Shown here piece after piece: positions 16,664 to 25,771 of a stretch of 64,000 nt of DNA. Each line of letters starts with the position of its first letter. Position 1 is the first letter of the stretch. Position numbers and translations under genes: made by a program. The DNA lies in NCBI RefSeq assembly GCF_026343945.1, contig NZ_JAPKNJ010000001.1, forward strand, positions 2,170,001-2,234,000, in the 5' to 3' direction. This DNA comes from Kaistia algarum (GTDB lineage Bacteria; Pseudomonadota; Alphaproteobacteria; Rhizobiales; Kaistiaceae). The notes under the pieces are model-generated. The model did not search any database. It saw only the letters and a program-made list of their open reading frames with translations, and was not told the origin of the DNA.

Positions 16664-16755
16664 CGGATAGCGGGAGAAGAGCGGGGGCCGGCGATGCCGG
16701 ACAAGATCCGCGAAATGGCGTCCGCCTTGACGGACGGGTAGGGGAGGCTGGCAGG

Positions 16756-17736
16756 ATGGCGGCTGAAGTCGTTCAGAGGCGGTTCCCGTCGGGAATAGCC
16801 CGGAGCGTCCGCGGCCTGTTCTTCGCCGCTGTCTCGGTGCCGGCCTATCCGGCGTTGGCAGGCCTGCTGATCGCCTCGGCGGTCTTCCAGCCTAAGGCCC
16901 TGAGTCTGCCCTTCCTGCTGATCGTGCTTCGCCAGGCGGTGCCGCTCGGCCTCGTCGCCATCGGTCAGAGCCTCACCGTGATCGGCCGCTCGATCGACCT
17001 GTCAGTCGGTGGCGTCATCGCGCTCGTCAATGTCCTGCTCGCGCACCGGCTCTTCGCCGCAGGCGCACCGTGGATGTCGCTGGCGATGCCTGTTCTGCTC
17101 GGCACCGCGGTCGGCGCGGCCAACGCTTTCTTTATCGCGCGCCTCCGCGCCTCGGCGGTGATCATCACGCTCGGCGTCTCGATCGTGCTGATCGGGCTTT
17201 CCTATGTCGTCAGCGGCGGCGCGCCCGGCGGGCAGGTGCAGCCGGTGGTGCGCTGGCTCGCAACGGGGCGGCTCGGCCTCTTTCCGATCGCCGCCTTTGT
17301 CTGGCTGGCCGTCGCGGCGCTTGTCGCCTTCACGCTGGCAAAGCTGGTGATTGGCCGGGAATTGCAGGCGCTCGGCGCCAATTATTTCGCGGCTCGGCTC
17401 GGTGGCCTGCCCGTCGGCAAGACGCTGGTCTTCGCTCATGTCGCCTCGGGGGCAATCGCCGGTATCGCCGGTATCGTTCTCACCGGCTACATCGGCACGG
17501 GCACGCTCAATCTGGGTAGCGACCTCGTTCTCGCCTCGCTGGCCGCCGTCGTCCTTGGCGGCACCTCGTTCGGCAGTGGCCGCGGCGGCGTTCTGGGCGT
17601 CATCGCCGGCGCGCTCGTCATCACCTATCTCGGCAATCTGCTGCGCGGCATGGGCGTCGCCCAGCCAATGCAGCTCGTGATCCAGGGCCTGATCGTCGCC
17701 GGTGCCGCGGGTCTGGCCGCGCATCGACGCCGATGA
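16756..17736 (+). CDS. Ribose-type ABC transporter permease (RbsC-like), first copy
   Basis: This 326-aa polytopic membrane protein of the BPD_transp_2 family (CUT2 sugar importers) has VIGRSIDLSVGGVIALVNVLLA near 75-96, the signature that recurs in RbsC-type permeases, and VLGGTSFGSGRGGVLGVIAGAL near the C terminus. The ATG at 16756 follows GGGGAGG. It is unusual that a permease is the first gene of the operon; a different RbsC-like permease is encoded at 20430. The pair probably forms a heterodimeric pore, as in xylose/rhamnose-type systems with two permeases. The downstream binding protein starts 96 bp on. Confidence 0.92.
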   Translation: MAAEVVQRRFPSGIARSVRGLFFAAVSVPAYPALAGLLIASAVFQPKALSLPFLLIVLRQAVPLGLVAIGQSLTVIGRSIDLSVGGVIALVNVLLAHRLFAAGAPWMSLAMPVLLGTAVGAANAFFIARLRASAVIITLGVSIVLIGLSYVVSGGAPGGQVQPVVRWLATGRLGLFPIAAFVWLAVAALVAFTLAKLVIGRELQALGANYFAARLGGLPVGKTLVFAHVASGAIAGIAGIVLTGYIGTGTLNLGSDLVLASLAAVVLGGTSFGSGRGGVLGVIAGALVITYLGNLLRGMGVAQPMQLVIQGLIVAGAAGLAAHRRR

Positions 17737-17831
17737 GCCTCTCCGAAATTCGATGCCGGCTGGGCCGGCACCGGAAGCAACGTCGCGCATGCGGCGCTGA
17801 AGACAATGTCATCCAGCAAGGGAGTGAGTGG

Positions 17832-18896
17832 ATGAAGACATGGATAGCCGCGCTCTTCGGAGCGAGTGCGCTCGTCGCCGTCGGCATCGCCGGTCCGGCC
17901 TCGGCCGCCGGTCTCGATTTCAACCCCGGTCTCAAGCCGGTTCAGGGGTCGGCCGAGGTCAAGCTGCCGCCTTCAAAAAAGGACAAGTTCGTCATCGGCC
18001 TCAGCAATATCTCGCTCGTCAACACCTGGCGCGTCCAGATGATCGAAGAGGCGAAATATGAGGCGACGCAGCATCCCGAGATCGCCGAACTCGTCGTTAC
18101 CGATGCCGGCGGTAATGTCAGCAAGCAGGTGTCCGATATCGAGGATCTGCTGGCGCGCGGCGTCGATGCGCTGCTGGTCGATCCCGGCTCCGAGACGGCG
18201 CTGAACGGCGTGCTCGACAAGGCCTATGCCAGCGGCATCCCCGTCATCCTGTTCGCCTCGAAGGCCAATCCGCAGAAATACACCAGCAAGATCCTGGGCG
18301 ACGACCGCTTCTTCGGCAAGGCGGGCGCGGAATATCTGGCGAAGGCGCTCGGCGGCAAGGGCAACATCATCGGCATTCGCGGCATCTCCGGCAATTCGAT
18401 CGACAATGATCGCTGGGCCGCCGCCGAGGAAGTGTTCAACGCGGCCGGCATCAAGGTCATCGATACGGCCTTCGGCGACTGGGCCTATGACAAGGGCAAA
18501 CAGGTCTGCGAATCGCTGATCGTCGCGCATCCCGAAATCGACGGCATCTGGTCGTCGGGCGGCGCGATGACGCAGGCTTGCGCCGAGGTGATGAAGGAGA
18601 ACGGGCTGACGCTCGTGCCGATGACCGGGGAGGGCAATAACGGCTTCCTGCGCATCTGGCAGGAGATGGACCTGAACACGGTCGCTCCGCAATATCCGAC
18701 CTGGTTTGGCCAGCAGGCCGTCATCGCCGGTGTCCGGGCGCTCAAGGGCGAGCCGATCGCTGTCGATTACGTCCTCAATCCCGACCCGATCCAGAAGGCC
18801 GACATCGCCAAATACTACCGGCCGGATCTCAACGATTCCTATTGGGTCGGCTCCAGCCTTCCGGACGATGTCCTGAAGAAGATCTACGCCAAGTAG
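17832..18896 (+). CDS. Ribose-type ABC transporter sugar-binding protein
   Basis: The start is the ATG at 17832 (MKTWIAALFGASALVAVG), which has GGGAG nine bases upstream and opens a clear signal peptide cut near ASAAG. The 354-aa product is a Peripla_BP_4 (LacI-like fold) binding protein: FVIGLSNISLVNTWRVQMIEEAK, VSKQVSDIEDLLARGVDALLVDP, the hinge stretch KGNIIGIRGISGNSIDNDRWA and DGIWSSGGAMTQAC. The same layout, including the IWSSGADMTRAC-type block, recurs in the binding protein at 33800, so the two systems are paralogous. The ligand is probably a pentose, tetrose or polyol. Confidence 0.93.
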   Translation: MKTWIAALFGASALVAVGIAGPASAAGLDFNPGLKPVQGSAEVKLPPSKKDKFVIGLSNISLVNTWRVQMIEEAKYEATQHPEIAELVVTDAGGNVSKQVSDIEDLLARGVDALLVDPGSETALNGVLDKAYASGIPVILFASKANPQKYTSKILGDDRFFGKAGAEYLAKALGGKGNIIGIRGISGNSIDNDRWAAAEEVFNAAGIKVIDTAFGDWAYDKGKQVCESLIVAHPEIDGIWSSGGAMTQACAEVMKENGLTLVPMTGEGNNGFLRIWQEMDLNTVAPQYPTWFGQQAVIAGVRALKGEPIAVDYVLNPDPIQKADIAKYYRPDLNDSYWVGSSLPDDVLKKIYAK

Positions 18897-18936
18897 ACGT
18901 CGAAAGTCCGTCGATGGAACGATACCGGTTGGGACG

Positions 18937-20433
18937 ATGAACCTGCTCCTGGAAGCGGTCGACATCCACAAGAGCTTCGGCAGCGTCAAGGCGCTTGCCG
19001 GCGTCTCGCTCAAGCTCGAGGCCGGCAGTGTGCATGCCGTCCTGGGCGAGAACGGCGCCGGCAAGTCGACGCTGATGAAGACGATTGCCGGCGTCTTCCC
19101 GCCGACATCGGGCCAGCTGCGCTTCAAGGGCCGTGACGTCAGCTGGCGTCACGCGGAGCAGGCCAGCGAAGCGGGCGTGTCGACCATCTTCCAGGAGTTC
19201 ATCCTCCTGCCTAACCTCTCCGTGGCCGAGAACCTCTATCTCGGCCGCGAACCCCGGACGCGCTTCGGCTTCATCGACCGCAAGGCGATGGCGCGGGAAA
19301 GCCGGACGGTACTGGAGCGGCTCGGCCTCTCCCTCGATCCGGAACGGCTGACCGGCACGCTCGGCGTTGCCGAGCAGCAGATGGTCGAGATCGCCAAGGG
19401 CGTCATGCGCGAGGCGGACGTGTTCGTCTTCGACGAGCCGACCGCGGCCCTCGGCGATCGCGAGGCGGAGCGGCTATTCGCCCTCATTCGCGAACTTCAG
19501 GTCGCCGGCAAGGGCATCCTCTACGTCTCGCATCGCCTCCCGGAGATCTTCGCGCTCTGCGGCACCGTGACGGTGCTGAAGGACGGGCAGTATGTCGGCA
19601 GCTATGAGACGGCGAAGATCAGCTCCGATGAACTGGTCGCGGCCATGGTCGGGCGCAATCTCGACCAGCTTTTCCCGCCGCGTTCCGCCATTCCAGCCGG
19701 GCAGCAGGCGCCGGTCGTCGCTTTCGAGGGCGTTGCCGCGCCCGGCCTCAAGGGGCCGGTGAATTTCAGCGTCGGCCGTCACGAGATCGTGGGCCTTGCC
19801 GGGCTCGAGGGCCATGGCCAGATCGAGATCACCCGAGCGCTGTTCGAAGGCCACAAGCTCCGTGCGGGCTCCATTCGCTTCGACGGCAAACCGATCCGGC
19901 ATTCGAGCGCTGCCGGCGGGATCGCGGCCGGTCTCGGGTTGATCCCGGAGGATCGCAAATCCGAGGGGCTCTATCTCTCGCTGGGCGTTGACCGCAACAT
20001 CGTCGCCGGCCTGCTGCCCGGCCTGCCGTTGGCACAATTCGCGCCCGACGCGCGGGCGCCGATGCTGGAGCAGATCCGCAAGCTCTCGATCCGCCTTCGC
20101 GATCCCGGCCAGCCGATCGGCGATCTCTCCGGCGGCAACCAGCAGAAGGCGCTGCTCGCCCGCTGGCTGGTCCGCGACATCCGCATGCTGATCTGCGAGG
20201 AGCCGACGCGCGGCGTCGACATCGGCGCCAAGGCGGAGATCTACGCGCTGCTGCGGCAACTCGCCGACAGCGGCATACCGGTGCTCGCCACCTCGCGCGA
20301 ATTGCCTGAGCTGATCGGCCTCTGCGACCGCATCGTCGTGCTGCGCGACGGGGCAACCGTCGGTAGCCTGCCGGCGGCGGAGGCGACCGAGAACAAGGTC
20401 ATGCGCGCGGCGATCTATGGGGAAATGCCATGA
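18937..20433 (+). CDS. Sugar ABC transporter ATP-binding protein, duplicated-domain (RbsA/MglA-like)
   Basis: This 498-aa protein has two fused nucleotide-binding domains. Domain 1 has Walker A GENGAGKST and Walker B VFVFDEPTAAL, with the RbsA-type degenerate signature LGVAEQQMVEIAKG. Domain 2 begins near 260 with a degenerate Walker A (LAGLEGHGQIEITRAL), then LSGGNQQKALLARWL and the family stretch EEPTRGVDIGAKAEIY. This asymmetry is normal for CUT2 importers. It energises the two RbsC-like permeases at 16756 and 20430. The stop overlaps the next start (ATGA). Confidence 0.94.
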   Translation: MNLLLEAVDIHKSFGSVKALAGVSLKLEAGSVHAVLGENGAGKSTLMKTIAGVFPPTSGQLRFKGRDVSWRHAEQASEAGVSTIFQEFILLPNLSVAENLYLGREPRTRFGFIDRKAMARESRTVLERLGLSLDPERLTGTLGVAEQQMVEIAKGVMREADVFVFDEPTAALGDREAERLFALIRELQVAGKGILYVSHRLPEIFALCGTVTVLKDGQYVGSYETAKISSDELVAAMVGRNLDQLFPPRSAIPAGQQAPVVAFEGVAAPGLKGPVNFSVGRHEIVGLAGLEGHGQIEITRALFEGHKLRAGSIRFDGKPIRHSSAAGGIAAGLGLIPEDRKSEGLYLSLGVDRNIVAGLLPGLPLAQFAPDARAPMLEQIRKLSIRLRDPGQPIGDLSGGNQQKALLARWLVRDIRMLICEEPTRGVDIGAKAEIYALLRQLADSGIPVLATSRELPELIGLCDRIVVLRDGATVGSLPAAEATENKVMRAAIYGEMP

Positions 20434-21371
20434 GCCTCCTCACCTCGAGTCTTGCCGGCCCAGCGCGCCGCCGCTCGGCCTGGCCGGCGATCGGTCTGGC
20501 CGTCCTTCTGGCGGTTGGCCTCGCCGTCACCACGCCGGCGGCGTTCACGGCACAGAACATCGTCAACCTGCTGAACCAGCAATCGAGCGTCATGTCCGTC
20601 ACGCTCGGTCAGACGCTGGTGATCCTGTCCGGCGGCTTCGATCTTTCGGTCGGATCGGTAGTCAGCCTGACGACGGCGATCCTCAGCCTGGGCTTGCCGC
20701 CGATTGCGGGGGCACTGCTGGCCCTCGTGGCAGCGTTCGGTGTCGGCCTCGCCAATGCGGTCGGCATCGTACAATTCCGCATCCACCCGATCCTGATGAC
20801 GATCAGCACCATGACCGTCGTCCAGGGCGCGGCGCTGATGATCCGGCCGATCCCGGGCGGCGAGGTCCCGGACATCTTCGTGCGCTATGCCAATGGCACG
20901 CTGCTCGGCCTGCCGCTGCCGATCTATGCGATGGTCCTGCTCGTTCTGATCGCCTCCGCGCTCGTGAACCGGACGCGGTTCGGCCTGCATGTCTATGCCG
21001 TCGGTGGCTCGGCGGAGAACGCGGAGCTGGGCGGTGTGCGGTCGGCGCGGATCATCGGCGCCTGCTATGTGCTGTGTTCGCTCTTCGCTTGCCTCGGCGG
21101 CATCAATCTCGCCGCGCGGATCGCCAGCGGCGACCCGTTGGTCGGCGTCGCCTTCGCGATCGATTCCGTCGCCGCGACGGCGCTTGGCGGCACGCTGCTT
21201 TCGGGCGGCATGGGCAGTATCGGCGGATCGGTTGCCGGCGTCGCCGTGCTGGCCCTGCTCGCCAATGGGCTCAATTTCTGGAATGTGTCGTCGCACTTCC
21301 AGATGCTGATCAAGGGTGCGCTGCTCGTTGCCGCGGTGAGCGCCCACCGGCGGTCGTCGCCTGGGCTGTAG
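20430..21371 (+). CDS. Ribose-type ABC transporter permease (RbsC-like), second copy
   Basis: This 313-aa polytopic permease has LVILSGGFDLSVGSVVSLTTAIL near 61-83 and DPLVGVAFAIDSVAATALGGTLLSGG near 232-257, both RbsC family features. It overlaps the ATPase stop by 4 bp. It differs clearly in sequence from the permease at 16756, so they are not a recent duplication. The two together with one ATPase suggest a heterodimeric channel. The next gene, a lactonase, begins 27 bp on, tying transport to catabolism. Confidence 0.93.
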   Translation: MSLLTSSLAGPARRRSAWPAIGLAVLLAVGLAVTTPAAFTAQNIVNLLNQQSSVMSVTLGQTLVILSGGFDLSVGSVVSLTTAILSLGLPPIAGALLALVAAFGVGLANAVGIVQFRIHPILMTISTMTVVQGAALMIRPIPGGEVPDIFVRYANGTLLGLPLPIYAMVLLVLIASALVNRTRFGLHVYAVGGSAENAELGGVRSARIIGACYVLCSLFACLGGINLAARIASGDPLVGVAFAIDSVAATALGGTLLSGGMGSIGGSVAGVAVLALLANGLNFWNVSSHFQMLIKGALLVAAVSAHRRSSPGL

Positions 21372-21398
21372 ATTTATTTCCAGAGGGAGGCCAACAAG

Positions 21399-22271
21399 AT
21401 GAAGATCGAAGCGATCGTCGACTGCAACACGATACTCGGCGAGGGCCCGCTCTGGGACGTCGCCGAGCAGCGGCTCTACTGGATCGACAGCTATGGCCAA
21501 AAGATCTTCCGTGCGACAGCGACGGGCGGCGAGGTCGAGATCTGGGATGTCCCACAGAAAATCGGCTCCATGGCGCTTCGCAAGGATGGCGGCGCGATCC
21601 TGTCCCTAGCGGACGGCTTCTATTTCTTCGATTTTGCCGCCGGCGCCACGGAACTCGTCGGGCTGGTCGACCGGGCGGGTCCGAATATCCGCGTCAATGA
21701 CGGCAAGGTCGACAAGCGCGGCCGCTATGTATCGGGCAGCATGGACATCACGGAGGCCAGCGCCGACGGCAAGCTCTACAGCGTTGGCACCGACCGCTCG
21801 ATCACGGAGATCGACAGCGGCATCGTCGTCTCCAACGGCCCGTGCTGGAGCCCGGACGGATCGATCTTCTACTTCGCCGACAGTCGTTCCCGCGCGATCT
21901 GGGCCTATGACTACGACCTTGCGACGGGCGCCGTCGCCAATAAGAGGCGCTTCGTGCTGTTCGGCGAGGAGGACGGCCTGCCGGATGGCGCCACTGTGGA
22001 CGCCGAGGGCTATGTCTGGAGCGCCGGCGTCTACAAGAGCAAGCTGCATCGCTTCGCGCCCGACGGGACGCTCGACCGCACGATCGACATGCCGATCGTT
22101 TGCGTGACCTCCGTGATGTTCGGCGGCCCCGAATTCGACACGCTGTACGTCACGTCGATGAAGACGGCGCCGGTACCGGGCGTGGTCGAGACGGGCCCGC
22201 AGGCTGGGAGTCTCTTCGCCATTACCGGCCTCGGCGTCCGCGGCTTGCCGGAAACGCGCTTCGGCGGCTGA
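21399..22271 (+). CDS. SMP-30/gluconolactonase family lactonase
   Basis: This 290-aa six-bladed beta-propeller protein has TILGEGPLWDVAEQRLYWID at residues 12-31, with Glu15 as a likely metal ligand, NIRVNDGKVDKRGRYVSGSMD near 96-116, VVSNGPCWSPDGSIFYFAD near 143-161 and DGLPDGATVDAEGYVWSA near 192-209. Those regions carry the Glu, Asn and Asp ligands that bind Ca or Zn in SMP-30 lactonases. They hydrolyse sugar-acid lactones made when an aldose is oxidised at C1. An SDR encoded at 23063 could produce such a lactone, so an oxidative (non-phosphorylating) sugar route is plausible. Some members act on other esters. Confidence 0.92.
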   Translation: MKIEAIVDCNTILGEGPLWDVAEQRLYWIDSYGQKIFRATATGGEVEIWDVPQKIGSMALRKDGGAILSLADGFYFFDFAAGATELVGLVDRAGPNIRVNDGKVDKRGRYVSGSMDITEASADGKLYSVGTDRSITEIDSGIVVSNGPCWSPDGSIFYFADSRSRAIWAYDYDLATGAVANKRRFVLFGEEDGLPDGATVDAEGYVWSAGVYKSKLHRFAPDGTLDRTIDMPIVCVTSVMFGGPEFDTLYVTSMKTAPVPGVVETGPQAGSLFAITGLGVRGLPETRFGG

Positions 22272-22344
22272 TCACCGCATCGAATGCGCGTGCGGATTGG
22301 CCATAACCGGCTAATCTGGAAATCGAGTCGCGAGGAGCGAGAGA

Positions 22345-23052
22345 ATGGCCGTCAAACCCGTATCGCGCGAGAATCTCTCTTCGCAGCTCTATAGCAGCCT
22401 CCGCGCGGCGCTGATGGAGGGGCAGTTCGCGCCCGGCCAGCGACTGACGATCTCGACGGTCGCCGAGGAATACGGGACGAGCATCACGCCGGTGCGCGAA
22501 GCGATCTTCCGCCTCGTCAGCGAGCGTGCCCTGGAGGTACGGGCCGCTACCTCGGTACAGGTACCCCGGATGGGACCGGCGGATCTGCGTGAGATCCAGC
22601 GCATCCGTGTCGAATTGGAGGGTGTTGCCGCCTACCGGGTCGGCGAGATCGCGACCGCCGAAAACATAGCCGAATTCGAGCGGATCAATGCGGCCTTCAT
22701 CAAGGCGGCGGCGACTTCCTCATCCGAGGCGGCGCGCATCAATCGCGAATTCCATTTCGCCATCCTGCATATTGCCGGCATGCCGATCGTGGAGGGCATC
22801 TGCGAGAATATGTGGGTGCTGATGGGGCCGTTCCTGCGGATTTTCCACGAACGGATTCCGGTGCGCCAGCTGACGGGCGACGAGCACAAGCACCATGACT
22901 TCATCGCGGCCCTGAAGCGCCACGATCCGGACGCAGCCAAGCTCGCGATGCAGGACGACATCCGCTGGAGCGAAGTGCTGGTGCGGATGCTCGAACAGGA
23001 AGAGGCCGAGGCGGAGCGCGCCGAGCGCGAGGCGAAGAAGTCGAAGCGATGA
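22345..23052 (+). CDS. GntR-family transcriptional regulator (FCD/FadR subfamily)
   Basis: This 235-aa regulator has an N-terminal winged HTH (residues 10-72): SLRAALMEGQFAPGQRLTIS, then VAEEYGTSITPVREAIFRLVSE. An all-helical FCD ligand-binding domain (about 80-215) carries NREFHFAILHIAG and the metal-type DEHKHHDFIAALKRHD. The C terminus is a charged tail rich in Glu, Arg and Lys. The gene lies between the importer/lactonase operon and the convergent enzyme operon. The shared 20-bp operator at 16616 and 26911 would place both under its control, which is inference. The start has CGAGGAGCGAGAG upstream. Confidence 0.93.
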   Translation: MAVKPVSRENLSSQLYSSLRAALMEGQFAPGQRLTISTVAEEYGTSITPVREAIFRLVSERALEVRAATSVQVPRMGPADLREIQRIRVELEGVAAYRVGEIATAENIAEFERINAAFIKAAATSSSEAARINREFHFAILHIAGMPIVEGICENMWVLMGPFLRIFHERIPVRQLTGDEHKHHDFIAALKRHDPDAAKLAMQDDIRWSEVLVRMLEQEEAEAERAEREAKKSKR

Positions 23053-23062
23053 CGGCCCGGCC

Positions 23063-23755
23063 TCAGGCCGATGAATAGCCGCCATCGACCGGTATCACCG
23101 CGCCGGTCACATAGGACGCATCGGGCGAGAGCAGGAACGCAATCACCGATGCCACCTCGCTCGGGGGTGCCCAGCGACCCATCGGAATGCGGCCGGTGAT
23201 GCGAGGTCCGCGCTCCGGATCGTTCTTGGCCCGCGCCGACATGCGCGTCTCGATCCAGCCGGGGGCGACTGCATTGACGCGCACGCCGCGCGCGCCCCAG
23301 GCCACGGCCATCGATTTCGTCAGCGAGACGACGCCGCCCTTGCTGGCAGCATAGCCGGGCGCCCCGGCGCTGCCGAAATAGCTCCACATCGAGGCGATGT
23401 TGACGATGGCACCGCCGGCCTTTTCGAGGCGGGACAGCGCGGCATTGGAACTGCCAAGCACGGCCGTCAGATTGATCTCCAACACCTTGGCGAAATCTTC
23501 CGGCTGCCATTCGCGCTCATGCCGCAAGATGCCGGCGCAGTTGACGAGACCGGTGATCTCGTCGCCGGCACGCGCCATGGCGGCGTCGAGCGAGGCGGCG
23601 CTGGTGACGTCCGTCTCGACGAAGGTCACCCCCTCCGGCAATTCGTCCTCGTGCTCCAGCCCGGCCGCGATCACCGCATAGCCCCGCGCCGCCAGAAGAG
23701 TCGCGGTTGCGAGCCCGATGCCGGTCCCGCCGCCGGTTACGACTGCCGTCTTCAT
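23063..23755 (-). CDS. Short-chain dehydrogenase/reductase
   Basis: The ATG at 23755 has GGAGGAGG directly upstream and gives a 230-aa protein. Motifs are TGGGTGIG (7-14), VNCAGILRH near 71-79, catalytic Ser122 in IVNIASMWS, and the YAASK motif with Tyr135 and Lys139. The short loop after beta-2 lacks the usual acidic residue, so cofactor preference is unclear. It is the last gene of the minus-strand operon with the split transketolase and the GldA-like enzyme, and it is convergent with the GntR gene (stops 10 bp apart). It probably oxidises the imported sugar or polyol, or reduces a ketose. Confidence 0.91.
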   Translation of the reverse strand: MKTAVVTGGGTGIGLATATLLAARGYAVIAAGLEHEDELPEGVTFVETDVTSAASLDAAMARAGDEITGLVNCAGILRHEREWQPEDFAKVLEINLTAVLGSSNAALSRLEKAGGAIVNIASMWSYFGSAGAPGYAASKGGVVSLTKSMAVAWGARGVRVNAVAPGWIETRMSARAKNDPERGPRITGRIPMGRWAPPSEVASVIAFLLSPDASYVTGAVIPVDGGYSSA

Positions 23756-23868
23756 GAAGTCCTCCTCCTCCAAACCTCGGCAGGCGAGTGCCACCACCCG
23801 CCTGCGAGGGCGCCCGATCCTTGCCCGATTATCCTGGCCGCGCCAATGGCGGACAGGCCGACCTGCCG

Positions 23869-24849
23869 TCAGGCCTGCATGGCTTTCAGCGCCATCTCCT
23901 CGATGCCGGCGGCGTCGAGCTTGTAATGCGCATAGAGATGCGTCGGCGGGGCGATCAGGCTGTATTCGTCATAGATGCCGTGGCGGAGCAGCTTCACTCC
24001 GGCGCCTTCGTCGGCCAGCACCTCGGCGACGGCTGCGCCGAGACCGCCGATGACGTTGTGTTCCTCGACGGTCATCATCCGCTTCGAGCGGCCGGCGGCG
24101 CGCAGGATGGCGTCGCGGTCGAGCGGCTTGATCGAGGCCATGTCGATGACGCCGACCGAGCGTCCCGCGGCATTCAGCTTCCTCGCGGCCTCGATCGCGC
24201 CATGCACGGCCATGCCGCAGGCGATGATGGTCAGTTCCTCGCCTTCGATATGTTCGACGGCCTTGCCGAATTCGAACACGACATCCTTGTCGTAGACGAT
24301 CGGATCGCGACCACGAGAGATGCGGAAATAGATCGGCAGATCGTAGTTCGCCGAGGCGCGGATCGCCGCCTGCAACTGCGGTCCGTCGGCTGGCGAGACC
24401 ACGGCGAGATCGGCGATCGAGCGCATCGTCGCGATGTCTTCGGTCGCGTGGTGCGAGGTGCCATAGAAGCCGAGCGAGATGCCGGTGTGGTGGCCGATCA
24501 GGCGCACGGGCTGCGCCGAATAGGCGACGTCCATGCGGATTTGCTCGCAGCAGAGCAGCCCTAGGAAGGAGGCGAAGGTTGCGACGAAGGGCGTCAGCCC
24601 GCAGGTCGCCATGCCCGCCGCCGCCGTCACCATGTTCTGTTCGGAAATGCCGAACTGGATGTAGCGATCGGGATAGGCCTTCGCGAACTTATTGAGGCCG
24701 TTTGAATATTGCAGATCCGCCGAGCCGGCGACGACCGGATGCCCGGCCTCGACCAGCTCGATCAGACCGTCGGATAGGTAGCCGAGGCCCGGATTGCGCG
24801 CATTGAGCTCGCGATACTGCCAGGAATTCGGGGAAAGCGGTCCGCTCAT
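23869..24849 (-). CDS. Transketolase, C-terminal (pyrimidine-binding) subunit
   Basis: This 326-aa protein corresponds to the C-terminal half of transketolase: the pyrimidine-binding domain with YIQFGISEQNMVTAAAGMATCGLTPFVATFASFL near residues 62-96, where Glu69 should activate ThDP, and a transketolase_C domain from about 190. It starts 1 bp after the N-terminal subunit stop. Split transketolases act as alpha2beta2 enzymes that move a two-carbon ketol unit between a ketose and an aldose. In several sugar and sulfosugar routes a dedicated split transketolase handles an unusual ketose, which may be the case here since a housekeeping transketolase is expected elsewhere. Confidence 0.92.
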   Translation of the reverse strand: MSGPLSPNSWQYRELNARNPGLGYLSDGLIELVEAGHPVVAGSADLQYSNGLNKFAKAYPDRYIQFGISEQNMVTAAAGMATCGLTPFVATFASFLGLLCCEQIRMDVAYSAQPVRLIGHHTGISLGFYGTSHHATEDIATMRSIADLAVVSPADGPQLQAAIRASANYDLPIYFRISRGRDPIVYDKDVVFEFGKAVEHIEGEELTIIACGMAVHGAIEAARKLNAAGRSVGVIDMASIKPLDRDAILRAAGRSKRMMTVEEHNVIGGLGAAVAEVLADEGAGVKLLRHGIYDEYSLIAPPTHLYAHYKLDAAGIEEMALKAMQA

Positions 24850-24850
24850 C

Positions 24851-25738
24851 TCAGATCTCCGTGGCTTCGATTTCGGCGATGGCGAGCTTGGCGTCCTCAG
24901 GGTCGAGCCAGCCCAGATGCCAGCCGGGCTCGGTCTCCATGTAGGAAACGCCCTTGCCCTTCAGCGTCTTTGCGATGATGCAGCAGGGCTTCTCGCGGGC
25001 CGTATCGGCCTTAACCCGGCGCAGCAGCTCGGTGAGTGCGGCGATGTCGTGGCCGTCGACGACATGCACTTCCCAGCCGAACGCGCGCCATTTCTCGTCC
25101 AGCGGCTCGATGCCGATGACATCGTCGACCTTGCCGTCGAGCTGGTAGCCGTTGCGGTCGACGATGGCGATGAGGCGCGAGGCCTTGTGGGCGGCAGCGG
25201 AGAGCGCGGCTTCCCAGACCTGGCCTTCCTGCATCTCGCCGTCGCCCAGAAGCGCGAAGACATCATAGGTCTCGCCGGTAAAGCGCTGCGCGAGCACCAT
25301 GCCGAGGCCGCCGGAGAGCGCATGGCCGATCGAGCCGGACGAGAAGTCGACGCCGGGGACTTTGCGCATGTCGGGATGGTCGCCGAGTGGGCTGCCGAGG
25401 CGGGTATAATCGTCCAGCCATTCCTTTGGAAAGAACCCAAGCTCCGCGAGAATGGGGAACTGGCCGACGGCTGCATGACCCTTGCCCATCAGGAAGCGGT
25501 CGCGGCCCGGCCATTTTGGCTCGCCGTGGCGTATGTTCATCACGTCATAGTAAAGCGTGGCGAAGATCTCGGCCGCCGAGAACACCGACGAATAATGGCC
25601 GGTCTTGGCGATCTCGATCAGGCGGATCGTCTCGAGGCGAACGAACTTCGCCTTCTCCTTCAGCATCGCGACGGTTTCGGCCGTCGGCGTGAAGTCGTTC
25701 TGACCGTGTGGGGCTGACGGCCCGCCGGGCGACGACAT
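24851..25738 (-). CDS. Transketolase, N-terminal (ThDP-binding) subunit
   Basis: This 295-aa N-terminal half of transketolase has the ThDP/Mg signature GDGEMQEGQVWEAALSAA near residues 165-182, with Asn at about 197 in IVDRNGYQ completing the GDG-N motif. The stretch SGSIGHALSGGLGMVLA around 134-150 is also standard. The ATG at 25738 follows GAGGGAG. It forms one enzyme with the next gene. Its place between a GldA-like dehydrogenase and an SDR suggests that oxidation gives a ketose which is then cleaved, but there is no obvious sugar kinase in the cluster; this is a gap in any proposed pathway. Confidence 0.92.
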   Translation of the reverse strand: MSSPGGPSAPHGQNDFTPTAETVAMLKEKAKFVRLETIRLIEIAKTGHYSSVFSAAEIFATLYYDVMNIRHGEPKWPGRDRFLMGKGHAAVGQFPILAELGFFPKEWLDDYTRLGSPLGDHPDMRKVPGVDFSSGSIGHALSGGLGMVLAQRFTGETYDVFALLGDGEMQEGQVWEAALSAAAHKASRLIAIVDRNGYQLDGKVDDVIGIEPLDEKWRAFGWEVHVVDGHDIAALTELLRRVKADTAREKPCCIIAKTLKGKGVSYMETEPGWHLGWLDPEDAKLAIAEIEATEI

Positions 25739-25771
25739 GATCTTCTCCCTCGTTGAGTTCGGCGGTGGAAA

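Larger units (their letters stand above)
16410..16755. other. Intergenic region before the first ribose-type cluster
   Basis: This 346-bp non-coding stretch has nothing recognisable at 16410-16610. Positions 16616-16663 hold an operator-like double palindrome and a sigma-70-like promoter. A 15-codon frame (16694-16741, MPDKIREMASALTDG) lies between the promoter and the permease. It could be a leader peptide but lacks a good ribosome-binding site, so I do not call it a gene. GGGGAGG at 16741-16747 probably serves the permease start. Confidence 0.5.

Noticed and set aside
16694..16741. 15-codon frame MPDKIREMASALTDG before the first permease, considered as a leader peptide
   Set aside because: No good ribosome-binding site, no stalling motif and no alternative stem-loops downstream.
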